Counted from the first letter of the stretch, positions 16,507 to 26,428 are shown. The stretch: 58,356 bases of DNA from JAKVKY01 sp964293585 (GCA_964293585.1 CAXYYS010000010.1:1-58356); one strand, 5' to 3'. A program made the numbers and translations. Notes: generated by a model from the letters alone, not told the origin.

Positions 16507-18034
16507 GCTCAGCCCCTCCCATATCCGTAACTCCGGCCATCAACGCACCAATCTTTTCTGTATCCATCTCGCTGGCTAAAAATTCACCCAGGATCTGACC
16601 ATCAAAGATTACACCCACACGATCAGCCAGCTGGGCCAGTTCATCCAAATCCTCAGAGATCAAAATAATGCTCGTCCCTTTAGAACGTAATTCCAGCAAA
16701 AGTTTATGTACTTCTTCAATGGCGCCGATATCCAGACCACGTACCGGGTACAAGACTACCATCAACCGGGGGTTATTATTAATCTCCCGTCCTAAAAGCA
16801 GCTTTTGAATATTACCACCGCTCATAAGTTTTACCGGCTGGAAGATAGAACTCATCTTAATATTAAATTCCCGCACGATATCCTGCGTGGCCGCAATAGC
16901 AGCTTTTTTATCTATAAAATGGCCCTTGCCATATTTAGGACTGTCATAGCCTTTCAAGATTACATTATCTACTGCATCCAGGTTGGGCACCATCCCCATA
17001 CCTAAACGGTCTTCGGGTACCAGGCTGATACCCCGGGCAATCAATTCATCCGGATGCATATTAGCAATTTCTTCACCATGGAACTTAATGCTGCCCAGCA
17101 TCGCCGTCCTCAGACCGGCAATAACTTCGGCCAATTCTTTTTGGCCGTTACCGGACACACCGGCTATACCATAAATCTCACCTTCACGCACATTAAAAGA
17201 AATATTCTTCAAGCCTTTTACATGCATGTCGTTATAAGCAGATACATCCTTAATTTCCAGTACAACCTTGCCAATCCTGGTATCGCTCTTCTCATAAGTA
17301 TTAAGGACATCGCGGCCAATCATCATCTTAATCAGCTTATGCCGTTCCATCTCCGCCTTACCGATAGAACCGGTAACCACACCGCCGCGCAGGACTGTCA
17401 CCTGATCAGCCAGCTCCAACACTTCATTCATCTTGTGAGAAATAAAAACAACCGCACAGCCATCATCAGCCATGCGCCGTAAATTGATGAACAACTCTCG
17501 TGTTTCCTGCGGCGTCAAAACCGCTGTCGGTTCATCCAGAATTAAAATCTTCGAGTCATGATAAAGCATACGCAGGATTTCCACCCGCTGTTTCTCACCT
17601 ACCGACAACTGCCAGATAAAAGCTTTGGGGTCCACGTACAAACCATACTTCTCCCCAAACTTGCCAATCTCAGTTGCAATTTCATCTTCTTTAAGCAGAA
17701 AAGAACCATTGCTCTTACTTAAGGCAATATTTTCTGCCACGGTAAAAGTATTAATCAGCTTAAAATGTTGATGCACCATACCGATGCCATGAGCTATAGC
17801 ATCACTCGGAGATTCAATTTTTGTTTCCTGACCGTCAATCTCAATGCTGCCTTCTGTAGGCAGATATAACCCTGTGAGGATACTCATCAGCGTACTCTTG
17901 CCGCTGCCGTTTTCACCCAGCAAAGCGTGGATCTGCCCCGGATATAAATCCAGGTTTACCTTATCATTGGCAATAACGCCCGGAAATTTTTTGGTAATAT
18001 TTTTCATCCTGATGAGAGGTTGTATGCTGGTCAT
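16496..18034 (-). CDS. Nucleoside-type ABC transporter ATPase, duplicated nucleotide-binding domains (NupO family)
   Basis: 512 aa with two ABC domains in tandem. The N-terminal half has Walker A GENGSGKS, signature LSVGEKQRVE and Walker B ILILDEPTAV. The C-terminal half has a degenerate Walker A (GVSGNGQKE), signature MSGGNIQK and a Walker B-like MVVLYPVRGLD, where the usual DEPT is YPVR, as often seen in the second domain of this RbsA-like family. It energises the importer formed with the two downstream permeases and the upstream BMP lipoprotein. Spaced 64 bases from bmp by a GC-rich hairpin. Confidence 0.92.
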   Translation of the reverse strand: MTSIQPLIRMKNITKKFPGVIANDKVNLDLYPGQIHALLGENGSGKSTLMSILTGLYLPTEGSIEIDGQETKIESPSDAIAHGIGMVHQHFKLINTFTVAENIALSKSNGSFLLKEDEIATEIGKFGEKYGLYVDPKAFIWQLSVGEKQRVEILRMLYHDSKILILDEPTAVLTPQETRELFINLRRMADDGCAVVFISHKMNEVLELADQVTVLRGGVVTGSIGKAEMERHKLIKMMIGRDVLNTYEKSDTRIGKVVLEIKDVSAYNDMHVKGLKNISFNVREGEIYGIAGVSGNGQKELAEVIAGLRTAMLGSIKFHGEEIANMHPDELIARGISLVPEDRLGMGMVPNLDAVDNVILKGYDSPKYGKGHFIDKKAAIAATQDIVREFNIKMSSIFQPVKLMSGGNIQKLLLGREINNNPRLMVVLYPVRGLDIGAIEEVHKLLLELRSKGTSIILISEDLDELAQLADRVGVIFDGQILGEFLASEMDTEKIGALMAGVTDMGGAEHEN

Positions 18035-18062
18035 AATTTCTCCCTGATAAATTGAAGCGAAC

Positions 18063-18080
18063 CGGCCGGACTACCGGCCG
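18063..18080 (-). other. Intercistronic hairpin between bmp lipoprotein and ATPase genes
   Basis: Perfect GC-rich stem CGGCCGG-TAGT-CCGGCCG on the minus strand, with no clear T-run. Such hairpins after a binding-protein gene usually stabilise its mRNA or reduce read-through, giving more binding protein than ATPase. The role is inferred. Confidence 0.5.
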
Positions 18081-18098
18081 ATTCACTTAATTTGTTAA

Positions 18099-19217
18099 TT
18101 ATTTAGCAATAGTACCATCCACGCCTTCTACGAACCAATCCATCTTTAACAGATCGGCATCGCTGAAAGCCTGGCCCTTAGCAACACGTACTTTACCGCT
18201 TTGGTCTTTAATTTCGCCGGCAAACGGATTCAGCTTTCCGGAAATGATATCTTTCTTGGCAGCATCAACTAATTTCTTAGTTTCTTCCGGAACCATCGGG
18301 CCGTAAGGAGCGATATCAACTACATTTTCCTTCATGCCTTCCCAGATAGCGCCAGATTTCCAGGTACCATCCTGGACTTGTTTAACGACTTTTTCATAGA
18401 AAGGACCCCAGTTCCAGACAGCAGAGGTCAAAACTGCTTTAGGAGCTGCTTTACTCATATCCATATGGTAACCGATAGAATATTTGCCGCGTTCCTGGGC
18501 TGCAATCTGCGGGCCTACCGTATCCTGATGCTGGGTCAGCACATCTGCTCCTGCGTCCAGCACGGTTAAACCAGCTTGTTTTTCCTTAGCGGGATCATAC
18601 CATGTATTAGTCCAGATAACCTTAACCTTGGCATTGGGATTCACAGCGCGTACGCCCTGTGTAAAGGCATTAATGCCACGGACAACTTCCGGAATCGGGA
18701 AGGCTGCCACATAGCCAATCAGGTTGGTCTTGGTCTGTTTACCGGCTACCATACCGGTCAGATAACGGGCCTGATAAATACGTCCGAAATAATTGCCCAT
18801 GTTAGGAGCCGTCTTATACCCGGAACAATGCATAAAGACGGTATCCGGATATTTCTTAGCTACATTGACCATGGAATCCATATAACCAAAACTGCAGGCG
18901 AAAATAATCTTGTTACCCTGGCTGGCCAGCTGATTGATAACACGTTCAGCATCGGCGCCATCGCCTACATTCTCCACATAAACAGCCTCCACATTTTTGT
19001 TGTCCTTGAGCAACTGCAGACGGCCATTGCTATGAGAATTGGTCCAACCGCCATCGTTAACGCTACCGTTGTGTACAAAGGCTACCTTAATCTTGCCCTG
19101 CGGTTTAGCCGCATCCTTCTTGGCACCGCTACCGCCGCAACCTGCTAATAATACACTGCCTGCCAGGACGGTACACAAAATTGCCTTACCCCATTTTGAT
19201 AACATTGACTCCATCAT
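18099..19217 (-). CDS. BMP-family substrate-binding lipoprotein (nucleoside importer)
   Basis: About 370 aa. A lipoprotein signal peptide ends at the lipobox LLAGCGG. The mature part has the BMP (basic membrane protein, PnrA-like) fold, e.g. KVAFVHNGSVNDGGWTNSH and VVRGINAFTQGV. PnrA-type proteins bind purine nucleosides. Three in-frame ATGs at 19217, 19214 and 19205 are all possible; AAGGA spacing fits the second best. Begins only 21 bases after the oxidoreductase gene ends, with no clear promoter between, so it may ride on that transcript. Heads the ABC operon. Confidence 0.9.
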   Translation of the reverse strand: MMESMLSKWGKAILCTVLAGSVLLAGCGGSGAKKDAAKPQGKIKVAFVHNGSVNDGGWTNSHSNGRLQLLKDNKNVEAVYVENVGDGADAERVINQLASQGNKIIFACSFGYMDSMVNVAKKYPDTVFMHCSGYKTAPNMGNYFGRIYQARYLTGMVAGKQTKTNLIGYVAAFPIPEVVRGINAFTQGVRAVNPNAKVKVIWTNTWYDPAKEKQAGLTVLDAGADVLTQHQDTVGPQIAAQERGKYSIGYHMDMSKAAPKAVLTSAVWNWGPFYEKVVKQVQDGTWKSGAIWEGMKENVVDIAPYGPMVPEETKKLVDAAKKDIISGKLNPFAGEIKDQSGKVRVAKGQAFSDADLLKMDWFVEGVDGTIAK

Positions 19218-19238
19218 CCTTTCCTTTTTTAATTTTTT

Positions 19239-20618
19239 TTATAATTTTGCACGTTCGCCGATTTCTCTGGCCACAAACACGCCACTGGCACTGGCCTGAG
19301 ATAACCCGCGGGTAATCCCGGCACCATCACCGACAGCAAATAAATTGGGTATTTTGGTTTCCAGATGTTTGTCCAGTTTCAAACGGGAACTGTAAAATTT
19401 AACTTCCACACCGTACAGCAAGGTGTCATCATTAGCCATGCCCGGTGCCACTTTATCCAATGCATAAATCATCTCAATGATATCGTCAAGTTGACGTTTA
19501 GGCAGAACCAGGCTCAAATCTCCCGGTGTCGCCGGTAATGTCGGCCTGGTGAAACTCTTGAGCAAACGCCGCACGTTAGTCCTGCGGCCATGAATCAAAT
19601 CGCCAAACCGTTGGAGTAAGACACCGCCACCCAGCATATTACTAAAAGAAGCGATGCGCTTACCATACTGGTGCGGCTCCGTGAAAGGACTAGTAAAAGT
19701 ATTGCTGACCAGCAGCGCAAAGTTGGTATTTTCACTGTGCAGCTTTGGATCTGCATAACTTTGTCCATTCACTGTGACAATACCGTCCGTATTCTCAGCA
19801 ACCACATAACCATAGGGATTCATACAGAAAGTACGTACCAGATCGTTATATTTTTTGGTCCGGTACAAAAGTTTTGCCTCGTATACCTCGTCAGTGATAT
19901 GTTTGAATACCTGTGCCGGTACCTCTACCCGCACACCTACGTCTACCTGATTATTGGTAAACTGCAGTCCCAGACGCTTGCATTCGTCCGTGAACCATTC
20001 AGCACCGGCCCGTCCGGGAGCAGCAATCAGATAAGTGCTTCTGACCTGACCGCTACTGGTTTCCAGCACAAACTGGTCTCCTTCTTTGGTAAAGGTTTTA
20101 ACCTTAGTCTGACATCTAATCTCCACTTTCTTAGCCAGATAATTATAGATGGAAGCCATAATCTTAAGATTATTTTCTGTTCCCAGATGGCGCACCTTAG
20201 CATTCAAAAGATGCAGGTCATAGCCAAGGGCAATCTTACCAATGGTAGCATTCTTAGTACTGAAATAAGCACCCGGCGCTCCATGTCTCAGATTCAGTTC
20301 ATCCACGTAATCAATCAGTTCCATGACCGTCTTTTTAGGCAGATAATCTGTCAGCCAGCCACCAAACTCCGTAGTAAAATTATACTTTCCATCCGAAAAA
20401 GCTCCGGCGCCGCCAAAACCACGCATAATCGCGCAGGGTACGCAATGCAGGCACTGGGTAGATTTTCCGGAAGCCAGGGGGCAATGCCGTTTTTCAACCG
20501 GCAAGCCTTCCTCCAGGATTAATATGGAAAGCTCAGGATATTTTTCTGTAAACTCATAGGCGGCAAAAATTGCCGCCGGACCACCACCAATGATGGCAAC
20601 ATCAAAATTCTGCTTCAT
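19239..20618 (-). CDS. FAD-dependent oxidoreductase (COG2509-like), function unknown
   Basis: 459 aa. The N-terminus has the FAD dinucleotide-binding motif VAIIGGGPAAIFAAYEF. A cysteine-rich stretch (QCLHCVPCAIMRGFGGAGAF) follows at about residue 57, and the C-terminal FAD motif is LFAVGDGAGITRGLSQA. This resembles the uncharacterised FAD-dependent dehydrogenase family common in anaerobic Firmicutes. Its substrate is unknown. Five bases downstream of lon, so probably cotranscribed with it; followed closely by the bmp lipoprotein gene. Confidence 0.8.
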   Translation of the reverse strand: MKQNFDVAIIGGGPAAIFAAYEFTEKYPELSILILEEGLPVEKRHCPLASGKSTQCLHCVPCAIMRGFGGAGAFSDGKYNFTTEFGGWLTDYLPKKTVMELIDYVDELNLRHGAPGAYFSTKNATIGKIALGYDLHLLNAKVRHLGTENNLKIMASIYNYLAKKVEIRCQTKVKTFTKEGDQFVLETSSGQVRSTYLIAAPGRAGAEWFTDECKRLGLQFTNNQVDVGVRVEVPAQVFKHITDEVYEAKLLYRTKKYNDLVRTFCMNPYGYVVAENTDGIVTVNGQSYADPKLHSENTNFALLVSNTFTSPFTEPHQYGKRIASFSNMLGGGVLLQRFGDLIHGRRTNVRRLLKSFTRPTLPATPGDLSLVLPKRQLDDIIEMIYALDKVAPGMANDDTLLYGVEVKFYSSRLKLDKHLETKIPNLFAVGDGAGITRGLSQASASGVFVAREIGERAKL

Positions 20619-20623
20619 TAATC

Positions 20624-22951
20624 TTAGTCCTCCAGGGCTAATTTTAAGACCTGATCCATATGACTGACAGGGATAAACTTAATTTCATTTCTGACTTTCT
20701 TGGGCAATTCTTCCAAATCCTGAATATTTTTTTCAGGGATCAGGATAGTTTTAATCCCATACCGGTGTGCCGCTAAGGCTTTTTCCTTTAGCCCGCCGAT
20801 AGGCAGGACCTTACCTGACAAGGTAATTTCACCGGTCATGGCCAAATCCGCCTTGACCTTACGTCCTGTCAAGGCACTTACCATCGCGGTTACCATCGTG
20901 ATGCCTGCCGAAGGCCCGTCTTTAGGAATAGCGCCTTCAGGAATATGGATATGGATATCATGTTCTTCATAGAACTTGGGATTTAACTTAAGCTTATCGG
21001 AACGGGAACGAATAAAAGTGTACCCTGCCGTAGCCGATTCTTTCATCACATCGCCTAACTGGCCCGTCAAGGTCAGGACGCCTTTGCCCCTGGTCACCAG
21101 CACTTCCACCTTAAGAACTTCACCGCCCACGCTGGTCCAGGCCAAACCCGTCACAATGCCTATCTCGGCTCTGGCTTTCAGGTCCGTTTCCAGATAAATT
21201 ATCGGCCCCAGGTAATCAGTCAGATTACTACTGGTAACATGGGCCGCTTTTTCTACGCCGGTCACGATACGATAAGCCGTCTTGCGGCAAATAGTTGCAA
21301 TTTTCCGTTCCAGGTTCCGGACACCGGCTTCCCTGGTGTAATCACGGATTACATGGCGCATAGCTCCCGCCGTGATGGTTAACGTTTTCTCCGTCAGGCC
21401 GCTGGCCTCCATCTCCTTGGGCAGCAGATGCAGCTCAGCAATCTTGTACTTTTCTTCCTCCGTATAACTTGACAGTTGGATTACTTCCACCCTGTCCAGC
21501 AGCGGAGCCGGAATCGTTTCTACCGTATTCGCGGTCACAATCCAGAAAACTTTGGATAAATCAAAGGGGAATTCCACAAAATGGTCGCTAAAAGTATTAT
21601 TCATCTCCGGATCCAGAACTTCTAATAAGGCTGCCGCCGGATCTCCCCGAAAATCGCTGGCCATCTTATCAACTTCATCCAGTAAAAAGACCGGGTTCAT
21701 ACACCCGACTTTACCCATGCCGTGCATGATTCGTCCCGGCATAGCTCCGATATAGGTACGCCGGTGGCCGCGAATTTCTGCTTCATCGCGCACGCCGCCC
21801 AGACTGACCCGGATAAATTTTCGGTTCATAGCCGTAGCGATACTGCGCGCCAGGGTCGTTTTGCCTACACCCGGAGGTCCTACCAGACACAGGATGGGCC
21901 CTTTATTGGACTTGGTCATCTGGCGCACGGCCAAATATTCCAGGATACGTTCCTTGACTTTGGTCAACCCATAATGGTGTTGATCCAGAATTCTGGCCGC
22001 ATGCTTGATATCAAAATTATCCTGGGCAAACTTACCCCAGGGCAGCTCCAGAACCACATCCAGATAATTACGGATTACCGCGCTTTCCGCCATCATGGGC
22101 GGCATCTTGCGTAAACGTTCAATTTCTTTATACAACCCCTTGCTAACTTCTTCAGGGAGCTGCAAATTTTTTACCTTATCCTTATATTCCTCAATCTCAG
22201 CCTGTTCATCATTGCCTTCGCCTAATTCTTTGCTGATGGCTTTGATTTTTTCCCGCAGGTAATATTCTTTCTGGTTCTTCTCAATTTGTTCATGAACCTG
22301 GTCTTCAATATTTTTTTCCAGGTTTACGATTTCCAATTCTTTAGTCAGATACCCATATAGCATCTGCATCCGGATTTTTACATCCTGTGTTCCCAAAAGG
22401 TCAATTTTCTCTTTCAGGGATAAATCTAAGAAACCGGCAATGGTATCCGCCACCAGGCTGGGGTCCGGTTTATCCTTAAAGGACAGCAGGACATCGTTAT
22501 TAATTTTCTTGCCCGTCATGACCCACTTCTCAAAAGTTTCTATCAACAGGCGACGCAAAGCTTCTATCTGGCCTCGATCTTTTTCCAGCAGGATTGCCGG
22601 TAAAAGTTCCACAGACCCTTCCAGATATTCTTCTCTGGCTTTAACCAGTTCCAGATTTTTAATTTCACAGCGTTCCAGACCTTCCACCAGGATACGCATC
22701 GTACCGCCCGGCAGTTTCAAAAGTTGTTTCACTTCGGCTATGGTGCCTACAGGAAACAAGTCCTTCAAGGTGGGGTCGCCAGTCATAGCTTCCCGTTGAG
22801 TCGCCAGACAAATTTTTTTGCCGGCATCCGTCGCCGCACCCACGGCATTCACCGAACGGACACGACCCACATCCAGGTTCACGATCATGCCCGGAAAGAC
22901 CATCAGACCGCGTAAGGGTAATACAGGAACTAACTTATAATTTGTAGTCAA
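20624..22951 (-). CDS. lon: ATP-dependent protease La (Lon)
   Basis: 775 aa, normal for LonA. It carries the N-terminal substrate-recognition domain (VLPLRGLMVFPGMIVNLDVG), a coiled-coil at about residues 200-245, the AAA+ module with Walker A GPPGVGKTTLA and Walker B FLLDEVDKM, and the protease domain with the Ser of PKDGPSAGITM and a following catalytic Lys (TGEITLSGKVLPIGG). Degrades damaged and regulatory proteins in the cytoplasm. A minus-strand terminator separates it from clpX; a TATAGT hexamer lies about 30 bases before the start. Confidence 0.97.
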   Translation of the reverse strand: MTTNYKLVPVLPLRGLMVFPGMIVNLDVGRVRSVNAVGAATDAGKKICLATQREAMTGDPTLKDLFPVGTIAEVKQLLKLPGGTMRILVEGLERCEIKNLELVKAREEYLEGSVELLPAILLEKDRGQIEALRRLLIETFEKWVMTGKKINNDVLLSFKDKPDPSLVADTIAGFLDLSLKEKIDLLGTQDVKIRMQMLYGYLTKELEIVNLEKNIEDQVHEQIEKNQKEYYLREKIKAISKELGEGNDEQAEIEEYKDKVKNLQLPEEVSKGLYKEIERLRKMPPMMAESAVIRNYLDVVLELPWGKFAQDNFDIKHAARILDQHHYGLTKVKERILEYLAVRQMTKSNKGPILCLVGPPGVGKTTLARSIATAMNRKFIRVSLGGVRDEAEIRGHRRTYIGAMPGRIMHGMGKVGCMNPVFLLDEVDKMASDFRGDPAAALLEVLDPEMNNTFSDHFVEFPFDLSKVFWIVTANTVETIPAPLLDRVEVIQLSSYTEEEKYKIAELHLLPKEMEASGLTEKTLTITAGAMRHVIRDYTREAGVRNLERKIATICRKTAYRIVTGVEKAAHVTSSNLTDYLGPIIYLETDLKARAEIGIVTGLAWTSVGGEVLKVEVLVTRGKGVLTLTGQLGDVMKESATAGYTFIRSRSDKLKLNPKFYEEHDIHIHIPEGAIPKDGPSAGITMVTAMVSALTGRKVKADLAMTGEITLSGKVLPIGGLKEKALAAHRYGIKTILIPEKNIQDLEELPKKVRNEIKFIPVSHMDQVLKLALED

Positions 22952-23015
22952 TCTATTACCTCCACTATTTGATACTATAATTTTAACACAACTTCCCTTC
23001 AGAAAAAAGAGGCAG

Positions 23016-23050
23016 AAAAAGAAAGGGTGTAGCTAACCTGCTACACCCTT
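23016..23050 (-). terminator. Intrinsic terminator after clpX
   Basis: Minus-strand stem AAGGGTGTAGC-AGGTTA-GCTACACCCTT followed by TCTTTTTC. It isolates lon from the clpPX unit. Confidence 0.85.
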
Positions 23051-23063
23051 AAATTGTAAAGTT

Positions 23064-24317
23064 TCACGCCACAATCATGTCCGGTTCCGCATGCTTACGC
23101 ACCGTTGCCTCTGTGACCACACATTTTTTTACATCATCCCGGGACGGTACTTCATACATCACATCGCGCATGATACCTTCGATGATGGCTCTGAGACCTC
23201 TGGCACCGGTTTCCCGGCGCAGCGCTTCTTCCGCGATGGCTTCAATGGCGCCCTGCTCAAACGTCAGGTCCACGTCGTCCATCTTCAGGAAACTCTGGTA
23301 CTGCTTAACCAGCGCGTTCTTGGGTTCTTGCAAGATACGTACCAACGCCATCTTGTCCAAAGAATCCAGGGTGACAACCACGGGCAGACGTCCGGCAAAT
23401 TCCGGGATGAGCCCGAATTTCATCAAATCTTCCGGCATCACTTTTTTCAAAATGTCTCCGGTATTTTCTTCGCCCTTCTTGCGGATATCGGCGCCAAAAC
23501 CCAGGTTTTTCTCGCTGACCCGGTCCTTGATAATATGTTCCAGGCCGGCAAAAGCACCGCCGCAGATGAAAAGAATATCCGTCGTATCAATCTGGATAAA
23601 TTCCTGGTGAGGATGTTTGCGACCACCCTGAGGCGGTACGTTGGAAACAGTACCTTCCAGAATCTTTAACAGCGCCTGCTGTACGCCTTCACCACTTACA
23701 TCACGGGTGATGGACATGTTCTCGCCTTTTCTGGCAATCTTATCAATTTCATCAATATAGACGATGCCACGCTGTGCTTTTTCAATATCATAGTCGGCAT
23801 TCTGAATCAGCCTGAGCAGAATATTTTCCACATCTTCGCCCACATAACCTGCTTCTGTCAGCGTGGTGGCATCTGCAATGGCGAAAGGTACCTTCAGGAT
23901 CTTAGCCAGGGTCTGTGCCAGTAAAGTTTTGCCACTGCCAGTCGGACCCAGCATCAGGATGTTGGACTTTTGTAGTTCTACATCGCTTTCGCTTTCTTCA
24001 TTAGCCATCTCATAATTGATACGCTTATAGTGATTATAAACGGCTACGGATAAAGTCTTTTTAGCTTCTTCCTGCCCAATCACATATTCGTCCAGGATGG
24101 CCTTGATTTCCTTAGGTTTCGGCAACTCTTCCACCGCAAGCGGTTCCTTTTCACCGCCCTGGGTGTCTTCTCGCAGGACTTCGTTGCACAAAGCTATGCA
24201 TTCGTCGCAAATATAGCCGTTACGCCCGGCGAGCAAACGTTTAACCTGGTCCTCCCGCTTGCCGCAAAAGGAACAAACGATGCCGTTCTCGTTGCCAGTA
24301 CCATCAGTAAATTTCAT
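23064..24317 (-). CDS. clpX: ATP-dependent Clp protease ATPase subunit ClpX
   Basis: 417 aa. N-terminal zinc-binding domain with CSFCGK and CDECIALC, Walker A GPTGSGKTLLA, Walker B IVYIDEIDKI, and the sensor/arginine-finger region (ETGARGLRAIIE). ClpX unfolds substrates and feeds them to ClpP. Begins 4 bases after the clpP stop, so the two are one unit. The C-terminal pore-loop and IGF-type docking region are of normal length. Confidence 0.97.
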   Translation of the reverse strand: MKFTDGTGNENGIVCSFCGKREDQVKRLLAGRNGYICDECIALCNEVLREDTQGGEKEPLAVEELPKPKEIKAILDEYVIGQEEAKKTLSVAVYNHYKRINYEMANEESESDVELQKSNILMLGPTGSGKTLLAQTLAKILKVPFAIADATTLTEAGYVGEDVENILLRLIQNADYDIEKAQRGIVYIDEIDKIARKGENMSITRDVSGEGVQQALLKILEGTVSNVPPQGGRKHPHQEFIQIDTTDILFICGGAFAGLEHIIKDRVSEKNLGFGADIRKKGEENTGDILKKVMPEDLMKFGLIPEFAGRLPVVVTLDSLDKMALVRILQEPKNALVKQYQSFLKMDDVDLTFEQGAIEAIAEEALRRETGARGLRAIIEGIMRDVMYEVPSRDDVKKCVVTEATVRKHAEPDMIVA

Positions 24318-24321
24318 CTTG

Positions 24322-24927
24322 TTACTCCTTATGTTCTTTCACAACCGGCTTACGGGTAATGACTTCGTCAATAATACCGTAAGCTTTTGCTTCCATACTG
24401 GTCAGGAAATTATCCCGGTTGGTATCAGCCGCAATTTTTTCCTTGGTTTGGCCGGTATGCTTAGCCATAACCTCATACAAATTTTCCCGTACCCGCAGGA
24501 TTTCCTTGGCATGAATAGCAATATCCGAAGCCTGTCCCTGCACTCCCCCCAGGGGTTGATGGATCAGCACCGTGGAATAGGGAAGCGCAAAGCGTTTACC
24601 CTTGGTCCCGGCCATCAACAGTACGCTGGCCATGCTGGCCGCCATGCCCACACAAATAGTGGAGACATCCGGCTTAATATACTGCATGGTATCGTAAATG
24701 GCCATACCGGCAGAAACGCTGCCACCAGGACTATTAATGTACAGATGAATATCCTTGTCCGGATTCTCGGACTCCAGGAATAACAACTGTGCGATAACCA
24801 CATTAGCCGTATTATCATCAATCTCACCGGTCAGAAAAATTATCCGGTCTTTCAGTAAACGGGAATAAATATCATAGGAACGTTCTCCGTTACGGGACTG
24901 TTCTACGACGATAGGTACAAAATTCAT
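24322..24927 (-). CDS. clpP: ATP-dependent Clp protease proteolytic subunit
   Basis: 201 aa. The catalytic triad is visible: Ser in VGMAASMASVLL, His in STVLIHQPLGG and Asp in AADTNRDNFL. Start at 24927 follows AGGAGG; an alternative nine residues upstream lies in the terminator after tig and is rejected. Forms the barrel peptidase with ClpX. It lies 64 bases downstream of tig with a terminator-like hairpin in between and no visible promoter of its own. Confidence 0.96.
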   Translation of the reverse strand: MNFVPIVVEQSRNGERSYDIYSRLLKDRIIFLTGEIDDNTANVVIAQLLFLESENPDKDIHLYINSPGGSVSAGMAIYDTMQYIKPDVSTICVGMAASMASVLLMAGTKGKRFALPYSTVLIHQPLGGVQGQASDIAIHAKEILRVRENLYEVMAKHTGQTKEKIAADTNRDNFLTSMEAKAYGIIDEVITRKPVVKEHKE

Positions 24928-24950
24928 AGGTCCTCCTCTTTGGACTAAAG

Positions 24951-24986
24951 GCAAAAAAGGCGGCAGGAGACTATGCTCCGCCGCCT
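24951..24986 (-). terminator. Terminator-like hairpin between tig and clpP
   Basis: Minus-strand AGGCGGCGGAG...CTCCTGCCGCCT stem followed immediately by TTTTTGCC. It looks complete as an intrinsic terminator, yet clpP begins only about 25 bases later. Confidence 0.75.
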
Positions 24987-24991
24987 CATAA

Positions 24992-26275
24992 TTACTTAGC
25001 GCTGTCGATGATCACATGCGCAGCCTTGCGGCGCAGGATGTTTGCTAAAAGCAGGCCCATGGTGTTATTGCCCTGGATAATGCTCTTAACGTCCTGAACG
25101 CTGGCACCGTGCTGGTCAGCAATAGCTTTAATTTCAGCATCTACGTCCTTCATGTCCACCTGGATGTTTTCTTTCTTGGCGATAGCATCCAGAACCAAGT
25201 CGGTACGTACAGCTTCTTCAGCACGAGGCTTTTGAGCTTCGCGCAGCTTTGCCATATCCATGCCGGTATACTGCAGATAAGCTTCCAGGCTCATCTTGCG
25301 GCTTTCCAGGCTCAGCTTCATCTCTTCAATCATCTGGCTGATCTTATCTTCAATCATCACACCGGGAATTTCAAACTTGGCATTCTTCACGGCGGTATCT
25401 ACCAGATCTTTTTCATACATATTCTTAGTGTCTTCTGCGGCGGCAGTTTCCATCTGTTTCCGGTACTCAGCCTTCAGGTCGGCTACCGTCTTCACATCCG
25501 TGTTTGCTGCTACATACTCGTCAGTGAGTTCCGGTAATTCCTTGTGCTTAACTTCCTGGATGTTAACCTTGAAGACAGCTTCTTTACCAGCCAGTTCCTT
25601 CACAAAATAGGTTTCCGGGAAAGTAACGTCTACATCGGTAGCGTCACCTTTCTTCAAACCAATAAGCTGGTCCTCAAAGCCGGGGATGAAAGAGCCGGAA
25701 CCAACTTCCAGGGGATAGCCTTTACCTTCGCCGCCGCTGAACGGTTCCCCATCCACGGTACCAGCAAAGTCAATTACGGCAAAATCGCCCTTCTCGATAA
25801 TAGCATCAGCTGGTGCAGCTACCATCTTGGCATGACGGTTACGCAGCTCGTTTACAGCCTTGTCAACTTCTTCATCCGTAACCTTGATTTCTTTTTTATC
25901 TACATGCAGGCCCTTATACTCACCCAGTTCCGGTTCCGGACGCAGGGTTACTTTCAGGTTCATGTCCAAATCCTTGTTTTCCTCAAAGGTGTACTTTTCC
26001 ATCTTGGGGTCGGAAACAGGGACCAGTTTTTCCTGCTCAACTGCTTCAGAATAAGCCTTATTGGCCACAATTTCAAAAGCTTCCTGTTTTACAGAATCCT
26101 TACCATAATGCATCTCTATGATCTGGCGGGGAGCTTTGCCTTTACGGAAACCGGGAATCTTTACCTCATTGGCAATCTTAGCGACTGCCTGTTTAAATCC
26201 CTTGTTGACATCAGCGGCAGGTGCCGTGATATGTAAAGTTGCTTCGTTGCCTTCTCTGGTTACTTGCACGTTCAT
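24992..26275 (-). CDS. tig: Trigger factor (ribosome-associated chaperone, peptidyl-prolyl isomerase)
   Basis: 427 aa. The N-terminal ribosome-binding domain has the signature KIPGFRKGKAPRQIIEMHYG, followed by the FKBP-type PPIase domain (KGDFAVIDFAGTVDGEPF) and the C-terminal chaperone domain rich in helices. Binds nascent chains at the ribosome exit. First gene of the tig-clpP-clpX block, with GGGAGG before the ATG and its own promoter upstream. Confidence 0.96.
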   Translation of the reverse strand: MNVQVTREGNEATLHITAPAADVNKGFKQAVAKIANEVKIPGFRKGKAPRQIIEMHYGKDSVKQEAFEIVANKAYSEAVEQEKLVPVSDPKMEKYTFEENKDLDMNLKVTLRPEPELGEYKGLHVDKKEIKVTDEEVDKAVNELRNRHAKMVAAPADAIIEKGDFAVIDFAGTVDGEPFSGGEGKGYPLEVGSGSFIPGFEDQLIGLKKGDATDVDVTFPETYFVKELAGKEAVFKVNIQEVKHKELPELTDEYVAANTDVKTVADLKAEYRKQMETAAAEDTKNMYEKDLVDTAVKNAKFEIPGVMIEDKISQMIEEMKLSLESRKMSLEAYLQYTGMDMAKLREAQKPRAEEAVRTDLVLDAIAKKENIQVDMKDVDAEIKAIADQHGASVQDVKSIIQGNNTMGLLLANILRRKAAHVIIDSAK

Positions 26276-26358
26276 TTAAAAATCCTCCCTTAGTATATAA
26301 TTACTTCTCAAATTAGTATGAGGAAAACGGCTAAGCATGCTTATCCATTTTTAATGAT

Positions 26359-26387
26359 ACTATATTATTTTAGCACAAGCTGTTCAA
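26359..26387 (-). promoter_or_regulatory. tig promoter
   Basis: Minus-strand TTGAAC, 17 bases, TATAGT, giving a start near 26352 and a leader of about 75 bases. Confidence 0.6.
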
Positions 26388-26400
26388 GTTGACAAGATAT

Positions 26401-26428
26401 AAAAAGCCCAACGCATGAGCATTGGGCT
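26401..26428 (-). terminator. Terminator of tRNA-Gly
   Basis: AGCCCAATGC-TCAT-GCGTTGGGCT stem on the minus strand followed by TTTTATA, 10 bases after the tRNA 3' end. Confidence 0.8.

Noticed and set aside
19671..20522. 283-codon plus-strand frame
   Set aside because: Antisense shadow of the FAD oxidoreductase gene, with no ribosome site or recognisable domain.
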